Shown here: in pieces, positions 57,564 to 64,000 of the stretch
Layout of the letters: each line of letters opens with the position of its first letter
Numbering within the stretch: position 1 is the first letter of the stretch
Source of the DNA: Bacteroidales bacterium
GTDB taxonomy: Bacteria > Bacteroidota > Bacteroidia > Bacteroidales > F082
Direction of reading: 5' to 3'
Assembly: GCA_017460915.1 (NCBI GenBank)
Contig: JAFUAA010000002.1
Span: forward strand, 44,087-108,086
Length of the DNA: 64,000 nucleotides
Notes under the pieces: generated by a model
The model's input: only the letters and a program-made list of their open reading frames with translations
Told to the model about the DNA's origin: nothing
Databases searched by the model: none
Translations under genes and position numbers: made by a program

Positions 57564-58334
57564 ATGAAAACGAAGAAAGAAATTGTTGAAAACTGGCTGC
57601 CGCGCTATACGGGCCTGCCGTTGGAGAAGTTCGGGCAATACATCCTGCTGACCAACTTCCAGAACTACGTTGAGCGTTTTGCCGAGTGGCAGGGCGTGAA
57701 GGTGGTGGGGCGCGACCGCTCGATGCCTTGCGCCACCGATGGCGAAATCACCATTATTAATTTCAGCATGGGCAGCGCCAATGCGGCCACCATCATGGAT
57801 TTGTTGGGTGCCATCCATCCGAAAGCCGTCCTTTTCCTCGGCAAATGCGGCGGCGTGAAGAAAATCAACAAGGTGGGCGACCTCATTTTGCCCATTGCGG
57901 CCATCCGCGGCGAAGGTACCTCGAACGACTATTTCCCGCCCGAAGTGCCTGCGCTTCCGGCGTTTAGCCTCGAAAAAGCCATCTCCACTACCATCCGCGA
58001 CTATGGTCGCGACTATTGGACGGGCACGGTCTATACCACCAACCGGCGCGTGTGGGAACACGACGAGGAGTTTAAGGACTACTTGCGCAAAATCCGCTGC
58101 ATGGCGGTCGATATGGAGACCGCAACCATCTTCTCGGTTGGCTTCCACAACGAAATCCCGACGGGTGCATTGCTTTTGGTGTCCGACAACCCAATGGTGC
58201 CCGAAGGCGTCAAGACGGAGGAAAGCGACAAGTTGGTCAGCAAGAACTTCGTTGGCGAGCACCTGCGCATTGGCATCGACTCGCTCAGGCAACTCATTAA
58301 TAATGGAATAACGGTAAAGCATTTGAAATTCTGA
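57564..58334 (+). CDS. amn: AMP nucleosidase (short Bacteroidota type)
   Basis: A 256-residue purine phosphorylase-fold enzyme annotated as AMP nucleosidase, cleaving AMP to adenine and ribose 5-phosphate. Motifs are TIINFSMGSANAATIMDLL, AVLFLGKCGGVKK, GEGTSNDYFPPEVPALP and the acidic CMAVDMETATIFSVGF, which binds the ribose. It lacks the N-terminal domain of the Escherichia coli enzyme. The start at 57564 follows the TATTTTTG promoter; the earlier open frame is rejected. The specific substrate is inferred by family. Confidence 0.88.
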   Translation: MKTKKEIVENWLPRYTGLPLEKFGQYILLTNFQNYVERFAEWQGVKVVGRDRSMPCATDGEITIINFSMGSANAATIMDLLGAIHPKAVLFLGKCGGVKKINKVGDLILPIAAIRGEGTSNDYFPPEVPALPAFSLEKAISTTIRDYGRDYWTGTVYTTNRRVWEHDEEFKDYLRKIRCMAVDMETATIFSVGFHNEIPTGALLLVSDNPMVPEGVKTEESDKLVSKNFVGEHLRIGIDSLRQLINNGITVKHLKF

Positions 58335-58337
58335 GTC

Positions 58338-58406
58338 GGCCCTTCGACAAGCTCAGGGACTTTGGCTTTTCAGCAGTTGAGGGTGCCTGAGCCTGTCGAA
58401 GGTCCC
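58338..58406. repeat. Repeat family C, full inverted copy
   Basis: GGCCCTTCGACAAGCTCAGG plus GAC pairs imperfectly with CCTGAGCCTGTCGAAGGTCC. It lies 3 bases after the AMP nucleosidase stop and 17 bases before the holA ATG. It may be an intercistronic hairpin. Confidence 0.85.
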
Positions 58407-58423
58407 TCTTCAAAAAGGCGAAC

Positions 58424-59425
58424 ATGAAAACCTACGAACAAATCCTTTCCGAAATCCACAAGAGGCAGTTTGCGCCGGTCTATTTCCTGACGGGCGAGGA
58501 ACCGTATTTCATCGACATGATTTCGGACACCATCGAGAACGAAGCCCTCGACGAAGCCGACCGCGCCTTCAACCAAATTGTGCTCTACGGTCGCGATGTG
58601 GATGTGGAAACCATCGCCAACCACGCCCGCAGTTTCCCGATGATGGGCGAGCGCATGGTGGTCATCGTCAAAGAGGCGCAGGACGTGAAGAACATCGAGG
58701 AATTTGAGAAGTATTTGGACACAATTCCCGAGACGACACTCCTCGTTTTTGTGTACAAATACAAGAAACTCGACAAGCGCAAGACCTTCGCCAAGAAACT
58801 CGACAAGAAAGGCGTTTACTACGAGTCGAAGAAGCTGTACGACAACAACATCCCCAGCTGGATTCAGAACTATCTGAAGGCTGAAGGCTATTCCATCACG
58901 CCGAAAGCCACGCAAATGTTGGCCGACTTTCTCGGCACCGACCTCCACAAAATCGCTAACGAGTTGAAGAAACTTACCATCGCCTTGCCCAAAAACCGCA
59001 GCATCGATGATGCCGACGTGGAGCGCAACATCGGCATCTCGAAGGATTACAATGTGTTCGAACTCCAAAACGCCATCGGCAGTCGTGATGTGCTGAAAGC
59101 CAACCGCATCGTGAATTATTTCGGCGACAATGGGAAGGATAATCCGCTGTTGGTTACGGCGATAACGCTTTATGGCTATTTCACCAAACTCATCAAGTTG
59201 CATTGTTCGCAGGACAAGTCGCAGGGCAATCTGGCGACCGTGTTGGGTGTCAATCCTTTTTTTGTCAAAGATTACCTTAACGCCGCGCGCAACTATCCGC
59301 TGCAAACGTGCATTCGCAACATCTCCGTCCTCCGCGAGTTCGACCTGAAATCGAAAGGCTACGAAAGCGGCGAGGTGAGCGAGAAGGATTTGTATAGGGA
59401 AGTGATATTTAAGTTAATGCATTAA
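58424..59425 (+). CDS. holA: DNA polymerase III delta subunit HolA
   Basis: A 333-residue clamp-loader subunit. It begins IHKRQFAPVYFLTGEEPYFIDMISDTIE, continues with the delta AAA+-like domain (SFPMMGERMVVIVKEAQ, TLLVFVYKYKKLDKRK) and the C-terminal helical part (GTDLHKIANELKKLTIAL, NVFELQNAIGSRDV, YGYFTKLIKLHCSQ). It opens the sliding clamp during loading. It is separated from the AMP nucleosidase gene by a family C repeat and is probably read from the same message or an unseen promoter. Confidence 0.93.
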   Translation: MKTYEQILSEIHKRQFAPVYFLTGEEPYFIDMISDTIENEALDEADRAFNQIVLYGRDVDVETIANHARSFPMMGERMVVIVKEAQDVKNIEEFEKYLDTIPETTLLVFVYKYKKLDKRKTFAKKLDKKGVYYESKKLYDNNIPSWIQNYLKAEGYSITPKATQMLADFLGTDLHKIANELKKLTIALPKNRSIDDADVERNIGISKDYNVFELQNAIGSRDVLKANRIVNYFGDNGKDNPLLVTAITLYGYFTKLIKLHCSQDKSQGNLATVLGVNPFFVKDYLNAARNYPLQTCIRNISVLREFDLKSKGYESGEVSEKDLYREVIFKLMH

Positions 59426-59426
59426 T

Positions 59427-59762
59427 GGACGCGGGACGCAAGACTGCGGGACACGGGACTTTAGCAACACAAATAGAATAAGCAATATGAAAGCGTTTGA
59501 AGATTTACGGATTTGGCAGGATGCCCAAACAATTGCTTTGGAGATTTACCAAATGTTCAAAGATGTCAAGGATTATGGATTTAGAGACCAAATTCAAAGG
59601 GCTGTGATTTCCATATCGAACAACATAGCTGAAGGGTCGGAGTATAATTCTGATGCAATGATGATTCGCTATTTGAGGATTTCAAAAGGTAGATGTGGAG
59701 AGGTAAAGAATATAGTTTCGTGAGAGTTGGGTCTCGCGTCCCGCGTCCCGTAGTCTCGCGTC
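59427..59762. repeat. Inverted GC-rich repeats flanking the four-helix-bundle gene
   Basis: GACGCGGGACGCAAGACTGC plus GGGACACGGGACT (59429-59461) matches the reverse complement of GGGTCTCGCGTCCCGCGTCC onward (59729-59762) with about 70 percent identity by eye. The two arms could pair around the short gene. Confidence 0.6.
59487..59723 (+). CDS. Four-helix-bundle (23S rRNA intervening-sequence type) protein, shortened
   Basis: A 78-residue protein of the four-helix-bundle/S23 family: MKAFEDLRIWQDAQTIALEIYQMFKDVK and FRDQIQRAVISISNNIAEGSEYNSDAMMIRYLRISKGRCGEV. Homologues I recall are about 115-125 residues, so the last helix is missing. The frame ends KNIVS just where the downstream inverted repeat begins. 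In other genomes such genes lie inside 23S rRNA intervening sequences or near diversity-generating retroelements; here it sits alone between holA and dtd. Confidence 0.75.
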   Translation: MKAFEDLRIWQDAQTIALEIYQMFKDVKDYGFRDQIQRAVISISNNIAEGSEYNSDAMMIRYLRISKGRCGEVKNIVS

Positions 59763-59774
59763 AAAAAGATTAAA

Positions 59775-60227
59775 ATGAGAATTGTTGCACAACGAGTTAC
59801 AAAGGCTTCCGTCATCATTGGCGGAAAGGTGAAATCTGAAATCGGCCTCGGGATGCTCATTTTGCTCGGTATCGAGGAAGCCGACAACGAAGAAGATGTG
59901 GATTGGCTTTGCCAGAAACTTACCAAGATGCGCATTTTCGGCGATGAGAACGATGCGATGAACCTCGACATCAACCAAGTGGGCGGCTCGTTCCTCGTGG
60001 TGAGCCAGTTCACCCTCCACGCCTTGACGAAGAAAGGCAACCGTCCGAGTTTTATTCGCGCTGCCCGCCCCGAGCAGGCCTTTCCGCTCTATGAACTGTT
60101 CCTGAAGCGCCTCGCCGAAATCTCAGGCCGGCCAGTGCAAAGCGGCGAATTCGGCGCGATGATGGCCGTGGAACTGCTCAATGATGGTCCCGTGACGATT
60201 TTGATGGACTCGAAGCGGAGGGAATAG
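59775..60227 (+). CDS. dtd: D-aminoacyl-tRNA deacylase Dtd
   Basis: A 150-residue deacylase that removes D-amino acids (and glycine from tRNA-Ala) from tRNA. Family motifs are MRIVAQRVTKASV, GLGMLILLGIEEADNEEDVDWL, the SQFTLHALTKKGNRPSFIRAA stretch (the Ser-Gln-Phe-Thr motif) and the C-terminal [11 protein letters not shown] (the Asn-x-Gly-Pro-x-Thr motif). Length matches the family. Its last 86 bases before the stop (60139-60224) are duplicated beyond the adjacent DUF4143 ATPase gene. Confidence 0.95.
   Translation: MRIVAQRVTKASVIIGGKVKSEIGLGMLILLGIEEADNEEDVDWLCQKLTKMRIFGDENDAMNLDINQVGGSFLVVSQFTLHALTKKGNRPSFIRAARPEQAFPLYELFLKRLAEISGRPVQSGEFGAMMAVELLNDGPVTILMDSKRRE
60139..60224 (+). repeat. 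Left 86-bp direct repeat (dtd 3' end, DR1)
   Basis: AAAGCGGCGAATTCGGCGCG at 60139 starts the repeat, which ends with the last sense codon GAA of dtd. The TAG stop follows. Confidence 0.9.
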
Positions 60228-60232
60228 GTTCT

Positions 60233-60316
60233 TTCCCTCATAAAAATGTCATTTTTATATTGATATTCCCTCATAAAAATGTCAATATTATGTGATTATT
60301 CCCTCATAAAATTGTA
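60233..60316 (+). repeat. Three tandem 33-bp repeats upstream of the second DUF4143 ATPase gene
   Basis: TTCCCTCATAAAAATGTCA occurs at 60233 and 60266, and TTCCCTCATAAAATTGTA at 60299, exactly 33 bp apart. The third copy overlaps the -7 promoter. Confidence 0.9.
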
Positions 60317-60322
60317 TTTTTG
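60315..60322 (+). promoter_or_regulatory. -7 promoter element within the third 33-bp repeat
   Basis: TATTTTTG lies 25 bases before the ATG at 60347 and overlaps the end of the third repeat. Confidence 0.65.
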
Positions 60323-60346
60323 CAGCGTAAAACACATTGTATCAAT

Positions 60347-61666
60347 ATGGAAAGGACTATTTATTCCCAACTTGTGGAGTGGAAAAATGCCGTTGGACGC
60401 AAACCGTTGATGCTTCTTGGAGCGCGTCAGGTGGGAAAGACATACATATTAAAGCGATTTGGGAACCGAGAGTTCAAGAATCTTGTTTATGTCAATTGTC
60501 ATAACAACGAGTTTGCGGCAAATCTTTTCTCCGATTTCGATATGGAGAGGATTGTGTATCAAGTCGGCATACACGCCGAGCAGCAAATCATAGAAGGCGA
60601 AACGCTCCTCGTTTTCGATGAGATTCAAGAGGTTCGTAATGGCATTGCCAGCCTGAAATACTTTTGTGAGGACAGGCCAAACCTTCATGTGGCGGTTGCT
60701 GGTTCGCTTTTGGGGATTTCTTTGAAGGAAAACGAGTCTTATCCTGTCGGCAAGGTGAACACGCTGAGGATGTTCCCGATGACATTTTCAGAGTTCCTGT
60801 CCGCTTCGCAGCGAGAGATGCTTGGTGAAGCCATTGGCAATCTTGATTACGACAGCATGCGCCTTTTGGATACTGAATGCATTGAAAAGCTTCGCCAATA
60901 CTTCTTCACTGGTGGGATGCCCGAAGCTGTGGCGAAATGGCTTGAGACTCGCGACCCCATTGCTGTGAGGAGAATACATCAGGAGATTCTTGAGGCATAT
61001 TATATGGATTTTTCGAAACATACAAAGACGGAGGTGCAACGCATTCGAATGGTTTGGGACAGCATTCCTTCACAGTTGGCCAAAGAGAACAAGAAGTTCA
61101 TTTTCGGCATGGTCAAGAAAGGCGCGAGGGCTGCACAATTTGAGACGGCGATACAATGGCTGGTCGATGCGGGCCTCGTCATCAAGGTAAATCGTTGCAA
61201 TGCGCCCCGACAGCCATTGAAGTTTTATATGGACCACTCCGCTTTTAAAATCTATCTTCTTGATTGTGGGTTGCTTGCCACGCTTTGCGAAACGCAGCCA
61301 TCCGACATTTTGTTGGGCGACAATGCTTTCGTCGAGTTCAAAGGTGCTTTTGCGGAGAATTTTGTCCTTCAACAGATTATGGCTTCATCCCAGCTTCCTA
61401 CATACTACTATAGCAAAGACGCTTCGACACAGGAAGTGGACTTCCTTGTGCAGTGTCCTGACAGGATTGTTCCTCTGGAAGTCAAGGCCGAGGAGAATGT
61501 CAAATCCAAGTCGCTTTCAACTTTTATTAAGGAGGATTTCAAGTCGTTGAACCTGAAAGGATTGCGATGTAGTATGAAATCCTACGTCGACCAGGACTGG
61601 ATGGAGAACATTCCTCTTTACGCGGTGGAGGCATTCTTCTCGAAAGCGGCGAATTCGGCGCGATGA
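60347..61666 (+). CDS. AAA-type ATPase with DUF4143 domain (second copy)
   Basis: A 439-residue ATPase. The AAA_14 domain has Walker A GARQVGKT (near residue 26) and Walker [11 protein letters not shown], followed by [10 protein letters not shown]. The DUF4143 domain ends [26 protein letters not shown], the nuclease-like pattern seen also in the 47-kb copy, and then SLRGLRCSMK-type sequence. The final residues KAANSAR and the TGA come from the duplicated dtd fragment (DR2) read in another frame, so the natural C-terminus has been replaced. The ATG at 60347 fits the family start [14 protein letters not shown]. It is preceded by three 33-bp repeats. Confidence 0.88.
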   Translation: MERTIYSQLVEWKNAVGRKPLMLLGARQVGKTYILKRFGNREFKNLVYVNCHNNEFAANLFSDFDMERIVYQVGIHAEQQIIEGETLLVFDEIQEVRNGIASLKYFCEDRPNLHVAVAGSLLGISLKENESYPVGKVNTLRMFPMTFSEFLSASQREMLGEAIGNLDYDSMRLLDTECIEKLRQYFFTGGMPEAVAKWLETRDPIAVRRIHQEILEAYYMDFSKHTKTEVQRIRMVWDSIPSQLAKENKKFIFGMVKKGARAAQFETAIQWLVDAGLVIKVNRCNAPRQPLKFYMDHSAFKIYLLDCGLLATLCETQPSDILLGDNAFVEFKGAFAENFVLQQIMASSQLPTYYYSKDASTQEVDFLVQCPDRIVPLEVKAEENVKSKSLSTFIKEDFKSLNLKGLRCSMKSYVDQDWMENIPLYAVEAFFSKAANSAR

Positions 61667-61728
61667 TGGCCGTGGAACTGCTCAACGACGGCCCCGTGAC
61701 GATTTTGATGGACTCGAAGCGGAGGGAA
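61643..61728 (+). repeat. Right 86-bp direct repeat (dtd 3' end fragment, DR2)
   Basis: It matches DR1 except for three T-to-C changes (AATGATGGT in DR1, AACGACGGC in DR2), all at third codon positions of dtd. It has no stop codon after the final GAA, since AATCCCCC follows. It is a non-functional piece of dtd. Confidence 0.9.
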
Positions 61729-61730
61729 AA

Positions 61731-61758
61731 TCCCCCAAACCCGAAGGTTGGGGGGGGG
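61731..61758. repeat. Short hairpin repeat TCCCCCAAACC type
   Basis: TCCCCCAAACC, loop CGAA and GGTTGGGGGG form a stem with a G-rich 3' side. It directly follows the end of DR2. Confidence 0.65.
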
Positions 61759-61759
61759 T

Positions 61760-61831
61760 GTAGGGCTGTCTATCAGGGCAGCCGCGTATCGCAATCTGTA
61801 GTATGCGGCTGCCACGATGTGACAGCCCTAC
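61760..61831. terminator. Long hairpin downstream of the leftward T9SS gene
   Basis: GTAGGGCTGTC (61760-61770) pairs with GACAGCCCTAC (61821-61831), and inside it GGCAGCCGC (61777) pairs with GCGGCTGCC (61805). It lies 13 bases beyond the stop at 61845 of the leftward gene, so it may end that transcript. Confidence 0.7.
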
Positions 61832-61844
61832 AACCTGACGCCGA

Positions 61845-63176
61845 TTATTCCACCACAATCTTTTGCGTCATTCCGCCCACGGTGATGAAATACATTCCCC
61901 TCGGCAAGTCGCGCACGTCGATTTGTTGTCTCTCGGACGCGATTGCGCCTTGCAGGAGGGTCTGGCCCATGGGGTTGAGGATGCGGTATTCGGTGGGTTG
62001 CGGTAGAGACGTTGCGCGCAACGTCTCCACAAACAGGACGCTGTTTGCAGGATTCGGATAGACCTTGAAACCTTTTTCGGCTGCGTTCTCGCCAATGCCA
62101 ACGATGACCTCAGTGCTGCGGTTGGAGAGCAGGCGGCTCTCGCTCTTGCCCGACGTCACGGCTTGGATGACAATGTAGCCGTTGTCGAACATGGACTCCG
62201 AGCAGGTGTAGCTCGTCACGCTGGGGCCAACATAGTCGATGACCGAAAGGTCGTTGATGACGGGGTTCCATTCGCAGATGTAGAACCCGGTTATGTTGTA
62301 GCCCGTGGGCTTGTTCCAGTTCATCTCGATGGTGTTGTTCATGCCGGTGAGGTAGGCCATGTGGATGGTCTCTTTGGGCTGGCTCACGATGGGGCAGTTT
62401 GTGCCGTCGGTGGCGATGCCTCTGACGGTGTAGGTGCGCGAGGTGGCGTCGCTGCCGATGGCGTCGATGAACTGGCCATCCGTATAGGGGGTAGTGCCTA
62501 CGGTGAGGCCGTTGCGCTTCACCTCCACTTGGCTGACGTACTCGGCTTGCGCCGCGCTGACGGGCCAAGTGACGAGGTTGTGATTGGTCTCGAGGTCGCA
62601 GGTGGCGAGGGCGGTTTCCACGTTATCGCGGACTTGGATGGTGTCAGAGACCTCTCCACAGTCATTGTAGATACGGACCCAGTAGGTACCGGGCTGGCTG
62701 ACTGTGATGGATGTCTGGTGTGAACCGTTTGACCAAAGGTAGGAACAATCCTCTGCATAAGGAGCTTCGATGGTGACTGAACTACCACTTCGTTTCCAGA
62801 TGTAGTCCTGTGTAAACAAGGGGGTCTGAACATGGAAGGTATGGAAATTAATGTAGAACCATCTGATATTGATGTCGCAGAAATCCTCATATCGAATCTG
62901 CAAGTACAAATGTTCAAACTCTGGGTAGATGATTATTTCATCAGAGTTTGTATTTAGTAACACTTCGTTTGTATAGAGATCCGTAACAATCCAATCAGCC
63001 CCATCGTTACAGGTTGGATCTTCACTCAGCACTATTCCATCGTATTCATCATGACAGAAATTGAAAATTTGAAATTCATCAATTTCTGTGATGTTTATGT
63101 GGAGATTGTTTTGAGCATTGACCATTTCAGCTACTCCAAAAAGGAGCATTGTGATAAGTATGAAGAGCTTCTTCAT
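61845..63176 (-). CDS. T9SS-secreted protein with in-frame palindrome in its sorting tail
   Basis: A 443-residue exported protein. Signal peptide [21 protein letters not shown] is followed by a beta-rich N-terminal region (residues about 22-130). An Ig/PKD-like segment comes next ([37 protein letters not shown]), then an FN3-like segment ([23 protein letters not shown]). The sorting tail begins [13 protein letters not shown]. It is interrupted by TLRATSLPQ, encoded by a family A palindrome, before it resumes [14 protein letters not shown]. The promoter is TAATTTTG at 63254-63261. Role unknown. Confidence 0.83.
   Translation of the reverse strand: MKKLFILITMLLFGVAEMVNAQNNLHINITEIDEFQIFNFCHDEYDGIVLSEDPTCNDGADWIVTDLYTNEVLLNTNSDEIIIYPEFEHLYLQIRYEDFCDINIRWFYINFHTFHVQTPLFTQDYIWKRSGSSVTIEAPYAEDCSYLWSNGSHQTSITVSQPGTYWVRIYNDCGEVSDTIQVRDNVETALATCDLETNHNLVTWPVSAAQAEYVSQVEVKRNGLTVGTTPYTDGQFIDAIGSDATSRTYTVRGIATDGTNCPIVSQPKETIHMAYLTGMNNTIEMNWNKPTGYNITGFYICEWNPVINDLSVIDYVGPSVTSYTCSESMFDNGYIVIQAVTSGKSESRLLSNRSTEVIVGIGENAAEKGFKVYPNPANSVLFVETLRATSLPQPTEYRILNPMGQTLLQGAIASERQQIDVRDLPRGMYFITVGGMTQKIVVE
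62003..62030. repeat. Family A palindrome inside a coding sequence
   Basis: GTAGAGACGTTGCG and CGCAACGTCTCCAC form a 28-bp palindrome with one mismatch. The left arm equals that of the 3285-3320 element. It is translated in frame within the sorting tail. Confidence 0.9.
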
Positions 63177-63253
63177 TTTGTTGGATTTTTTGTTGTTTTA
63201 TCTCGTTGAACACTGTATTTTGTGAGTTTGTTTGTCAAGGGATTTGTATGTGG

Positions 63254-63261
63254 CAAAATTA
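63254..63261 (-). promoter_or_regulatory. -7 promoter element of the leftward T9SS gene
   Basis: The minus strand reads TAATTTTG, giving a leader of about 70 bases before the start at 63176. Confidence 0.55.
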
Positions 63262-63340
63262 AGTTCTTCTTTCTTTGGATAATGCTGATTTCCCGTAAAT
63301 CCTTCTATCGAAAACCGTAAAACATCCTATCGAAACATCG

Positions 63341-63595
63341 TCAGTTTTTCTTCTCTTTTTGGGCGTTGTGGTAGTCGGAGCAGATTTTGAAAAAGTCGTA
63401 ATCCAAGGCTTTTCCGATTTTGTATAAGGTCTCGGCGAGAATCTACGGGTTGCGGAACAATTGGTAGAGATTCTCCCTCGTGCAGTCGATTTGGCCAGCT
63501 AGCCAAGTGATGCTGCGCCCTTGCCGCGTCAGTTCGGCTTTGATGAGTTTGCCGAGGTGGAATTCCACTTGAGGAGTATGTTTTTCGTTTCCCAT
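63341..63595 (-). pseudogene. XRE-like helix-turn-helix gene with an internal amber codon
   Basis: Reading from ATG at 63595: MGNEKHTPQVEFHLGKLIKA, then ELTRQGRSITWLAGQIDCTR, then ENLYQLFRNP, then TAG (63443-63445, codon 51). The same frame continues ILAETLYKIGKALDYDFFKI, then CSDYHNAQKEKKN and a TGA at 63341. This is a small HTH regulator of the phage-repressor type, in which the position of the TAG often holds Trp (TGG). One G-to-A change explains the break. The protein is therefore probably truncated to 50 residues. Confidence 0.75.
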
Positions 63596-63983
63596 ATTGT
63601 TTTCGGTTGGGGACTTTGGCCCTTCCCGAAAGACAATGAAAAAAGCGTGGAAACTTTTTGCATCATCCTCAACTGCGGTTTATTTCTGGACTACCGATTG
63701 GAAGGATAAGTGAAAAAAGTCCACGCCATTGCGTGAACTTTAGCCACTCATTCTCTTCCAATTATGAAAGTGTCCAGTTTTCAGTTGAGAGAACAAGAGC
63801 GTAAAGCCCGATGGTTTAATATGTTAGAGTGTTATTCTTCTTTGTTTTTACTATTTTGGTTCATTGCTGTCCACTAAAAAATCATAATAGTTCTTTGAAA
63901 TTACTGTAAGTTAGAAAGTTACAAGGGTTTTTCGAGCGCGCCGATTTGAATTTATCTTTGCCGTCAAAACAAACGACGGCAAT
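63596..63983. other. Intergenic region at the window end
   Basis: No gene is convincing here. An imperfect hairpin (AAAGTCCACGC with GCGTGAACTTT) lies at 63716-63741. TATCTTTG at 63953-63960 is a good -7 element, and GCCGTC/GACGGC (63960-63980) forms a leader hairpin. The stretch may contain the left end of an insertion sequence, whose exact boundary cannot be placed. Confidence 0.5.
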
Positions 63984-64000
63984 ATGCACAAAGGTAAATA
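63984..64000 (+). CDS. Start of a probable IS4-type transposase (partial)
   Basis: Only MHKGK is visible. IS4-family transposases of Bacteroidota with a DUF4372 N-terminus often begin MNKGKYVFAQ or MHKGKYVFAQ as I recall them, and the preceding TATCTTTG promoter and leader hairpin fit a real gene. The assignment is tentative because the window ends here. Confidence 0.35.

Larger units (their letters stand above)
60139..61728. mobile_element. Probable integrated unit: DUF4143 ATPase gene between duplicated dtd 3' ends
   Basis: The segment from 60139 to 61728 is bounded by direct repeats DR1 (60139-60224) and DR2 (61643-61728). Each is 86 bp, with 83 identical positions by eye. The unit (1504 bp from repeat to repeat) contains three 33-bp tandem repeats, a promoter and one ATPase gene. 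No transposase or integrase is present. That this is an integrated element is my inference. Confidence 0.6.

Noticed and set aside
61663-62061. Plus-strand frame starting in the duplicated dtd fragment
   Set aside because: Its first part is the repeated dtd 3' end and the rest is hairpin repeats and antisense of the T9SS gene, so it is not a separate gene.
63521-63709. 62-codon plus-strand frame near the window end
   Set aside because: It is mostly antisense to the broken HTH gene and has no motif or promoter.

Overview
The window looks like a chromosomal segment of a Bacteroidales/Bacteroidota bacterium. Three things support this. Many genes are preceded by the Bacteroidota -7 promoter element TAnnTTTG. 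Several secreted proteins end in the C-terminal sorting tail of the type IX secretion system (T9SS; VYPNP or LYPNP followed by a short beta-rich end). The housekeeping genes are of Bacteroidota type (QueG, Mrp plus NFU, DUF3822 next to rsmD, a fused OlsF-like acyltransferase, DUF2795). No rRNA, tRNA or CRISPR array was recognised.

Layout. 0-14 kb: CYTH protein, lamin-tail T9SS protein, PPP phosphatase with a PlsC-like acyltransferase, an MltF-like lytic transglycosylase, two outer-membrane barrels, queG, a crotonase, ElbB, a repeat-rich secreted protein, and a UshA-like 5'-nucleotidase with a small upstream protein. 14.5-21 kb: a 1458-residue T9SS protein with ten InlB-like repeats, a zinc metallopeptidase and a BASS-type transporter. 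21-22.8 kb: a complete EcoRV-like restriction-modification pair. 22.8-26.2 kb: exported DUF362 and nitroreductase lipoproteins, an EamA transporter and a C92 peptidase-like lipoprotein. 26.2-29.6 kb: a gingipain-like C25 protease. 29.7-34.2 kb: AbrB regulator plus membrane acyltransferase, an AbiE-type toxin-antitoxin pair, AlkD and an alpha/beta hydrolase. 34.2-43.9 kb: a C10 (streptopain-like) protease, Mrp, NFU, secreted proteins, cobalamin adenosyltransferase and DUF2284. 43.9-46.4 kb: an AT-rich second restriction-modification locus whose C5 methyltransferase is frameshifted at a run of nine A. 46.4-57.5 kb: an HEFGH protein, a DUF4143 ATPase, an MFS transporter, an ECF sigma / anti-sigma-like / barrel operon, a pseudouridine synthase, a bifunctional OlsF-like acyltransferase and the rsmD operon. 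57.5-64 kb: AMP nucleosidase, holA, a truncated four-helix-bundle protein, dtd, a second DUF4143 ATPase between two copies of the dtd 3' end, a T9SS protein, a broken HTH gene and the probable start of an IS4-type transposase.

The most unusual material lies between and inside the ordinary genes. First, the two DUF4143 ATPase genes each start behind three tandem 32- or 33-bp repeats that carry the promoter. One of them sits between 86-bp copies of the dtd 3' end that differ only at three synonymous sites, so it looks like a small integrated unit. Second, several families of short palindromic repeats (GTAGAGACG-type, GTCATTGCGAG-type, CCCTTCGACAAG-type and CGTCATAACGGG-type) abut or overlap stop codons and have also become coding sequence inside at least five genes. 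Third, the defence genes are numerous and partly damaged: a frameshifted methyltransferase beside an intact nuclease, and an AbiEii toxin with a replaced catalytic Asp.
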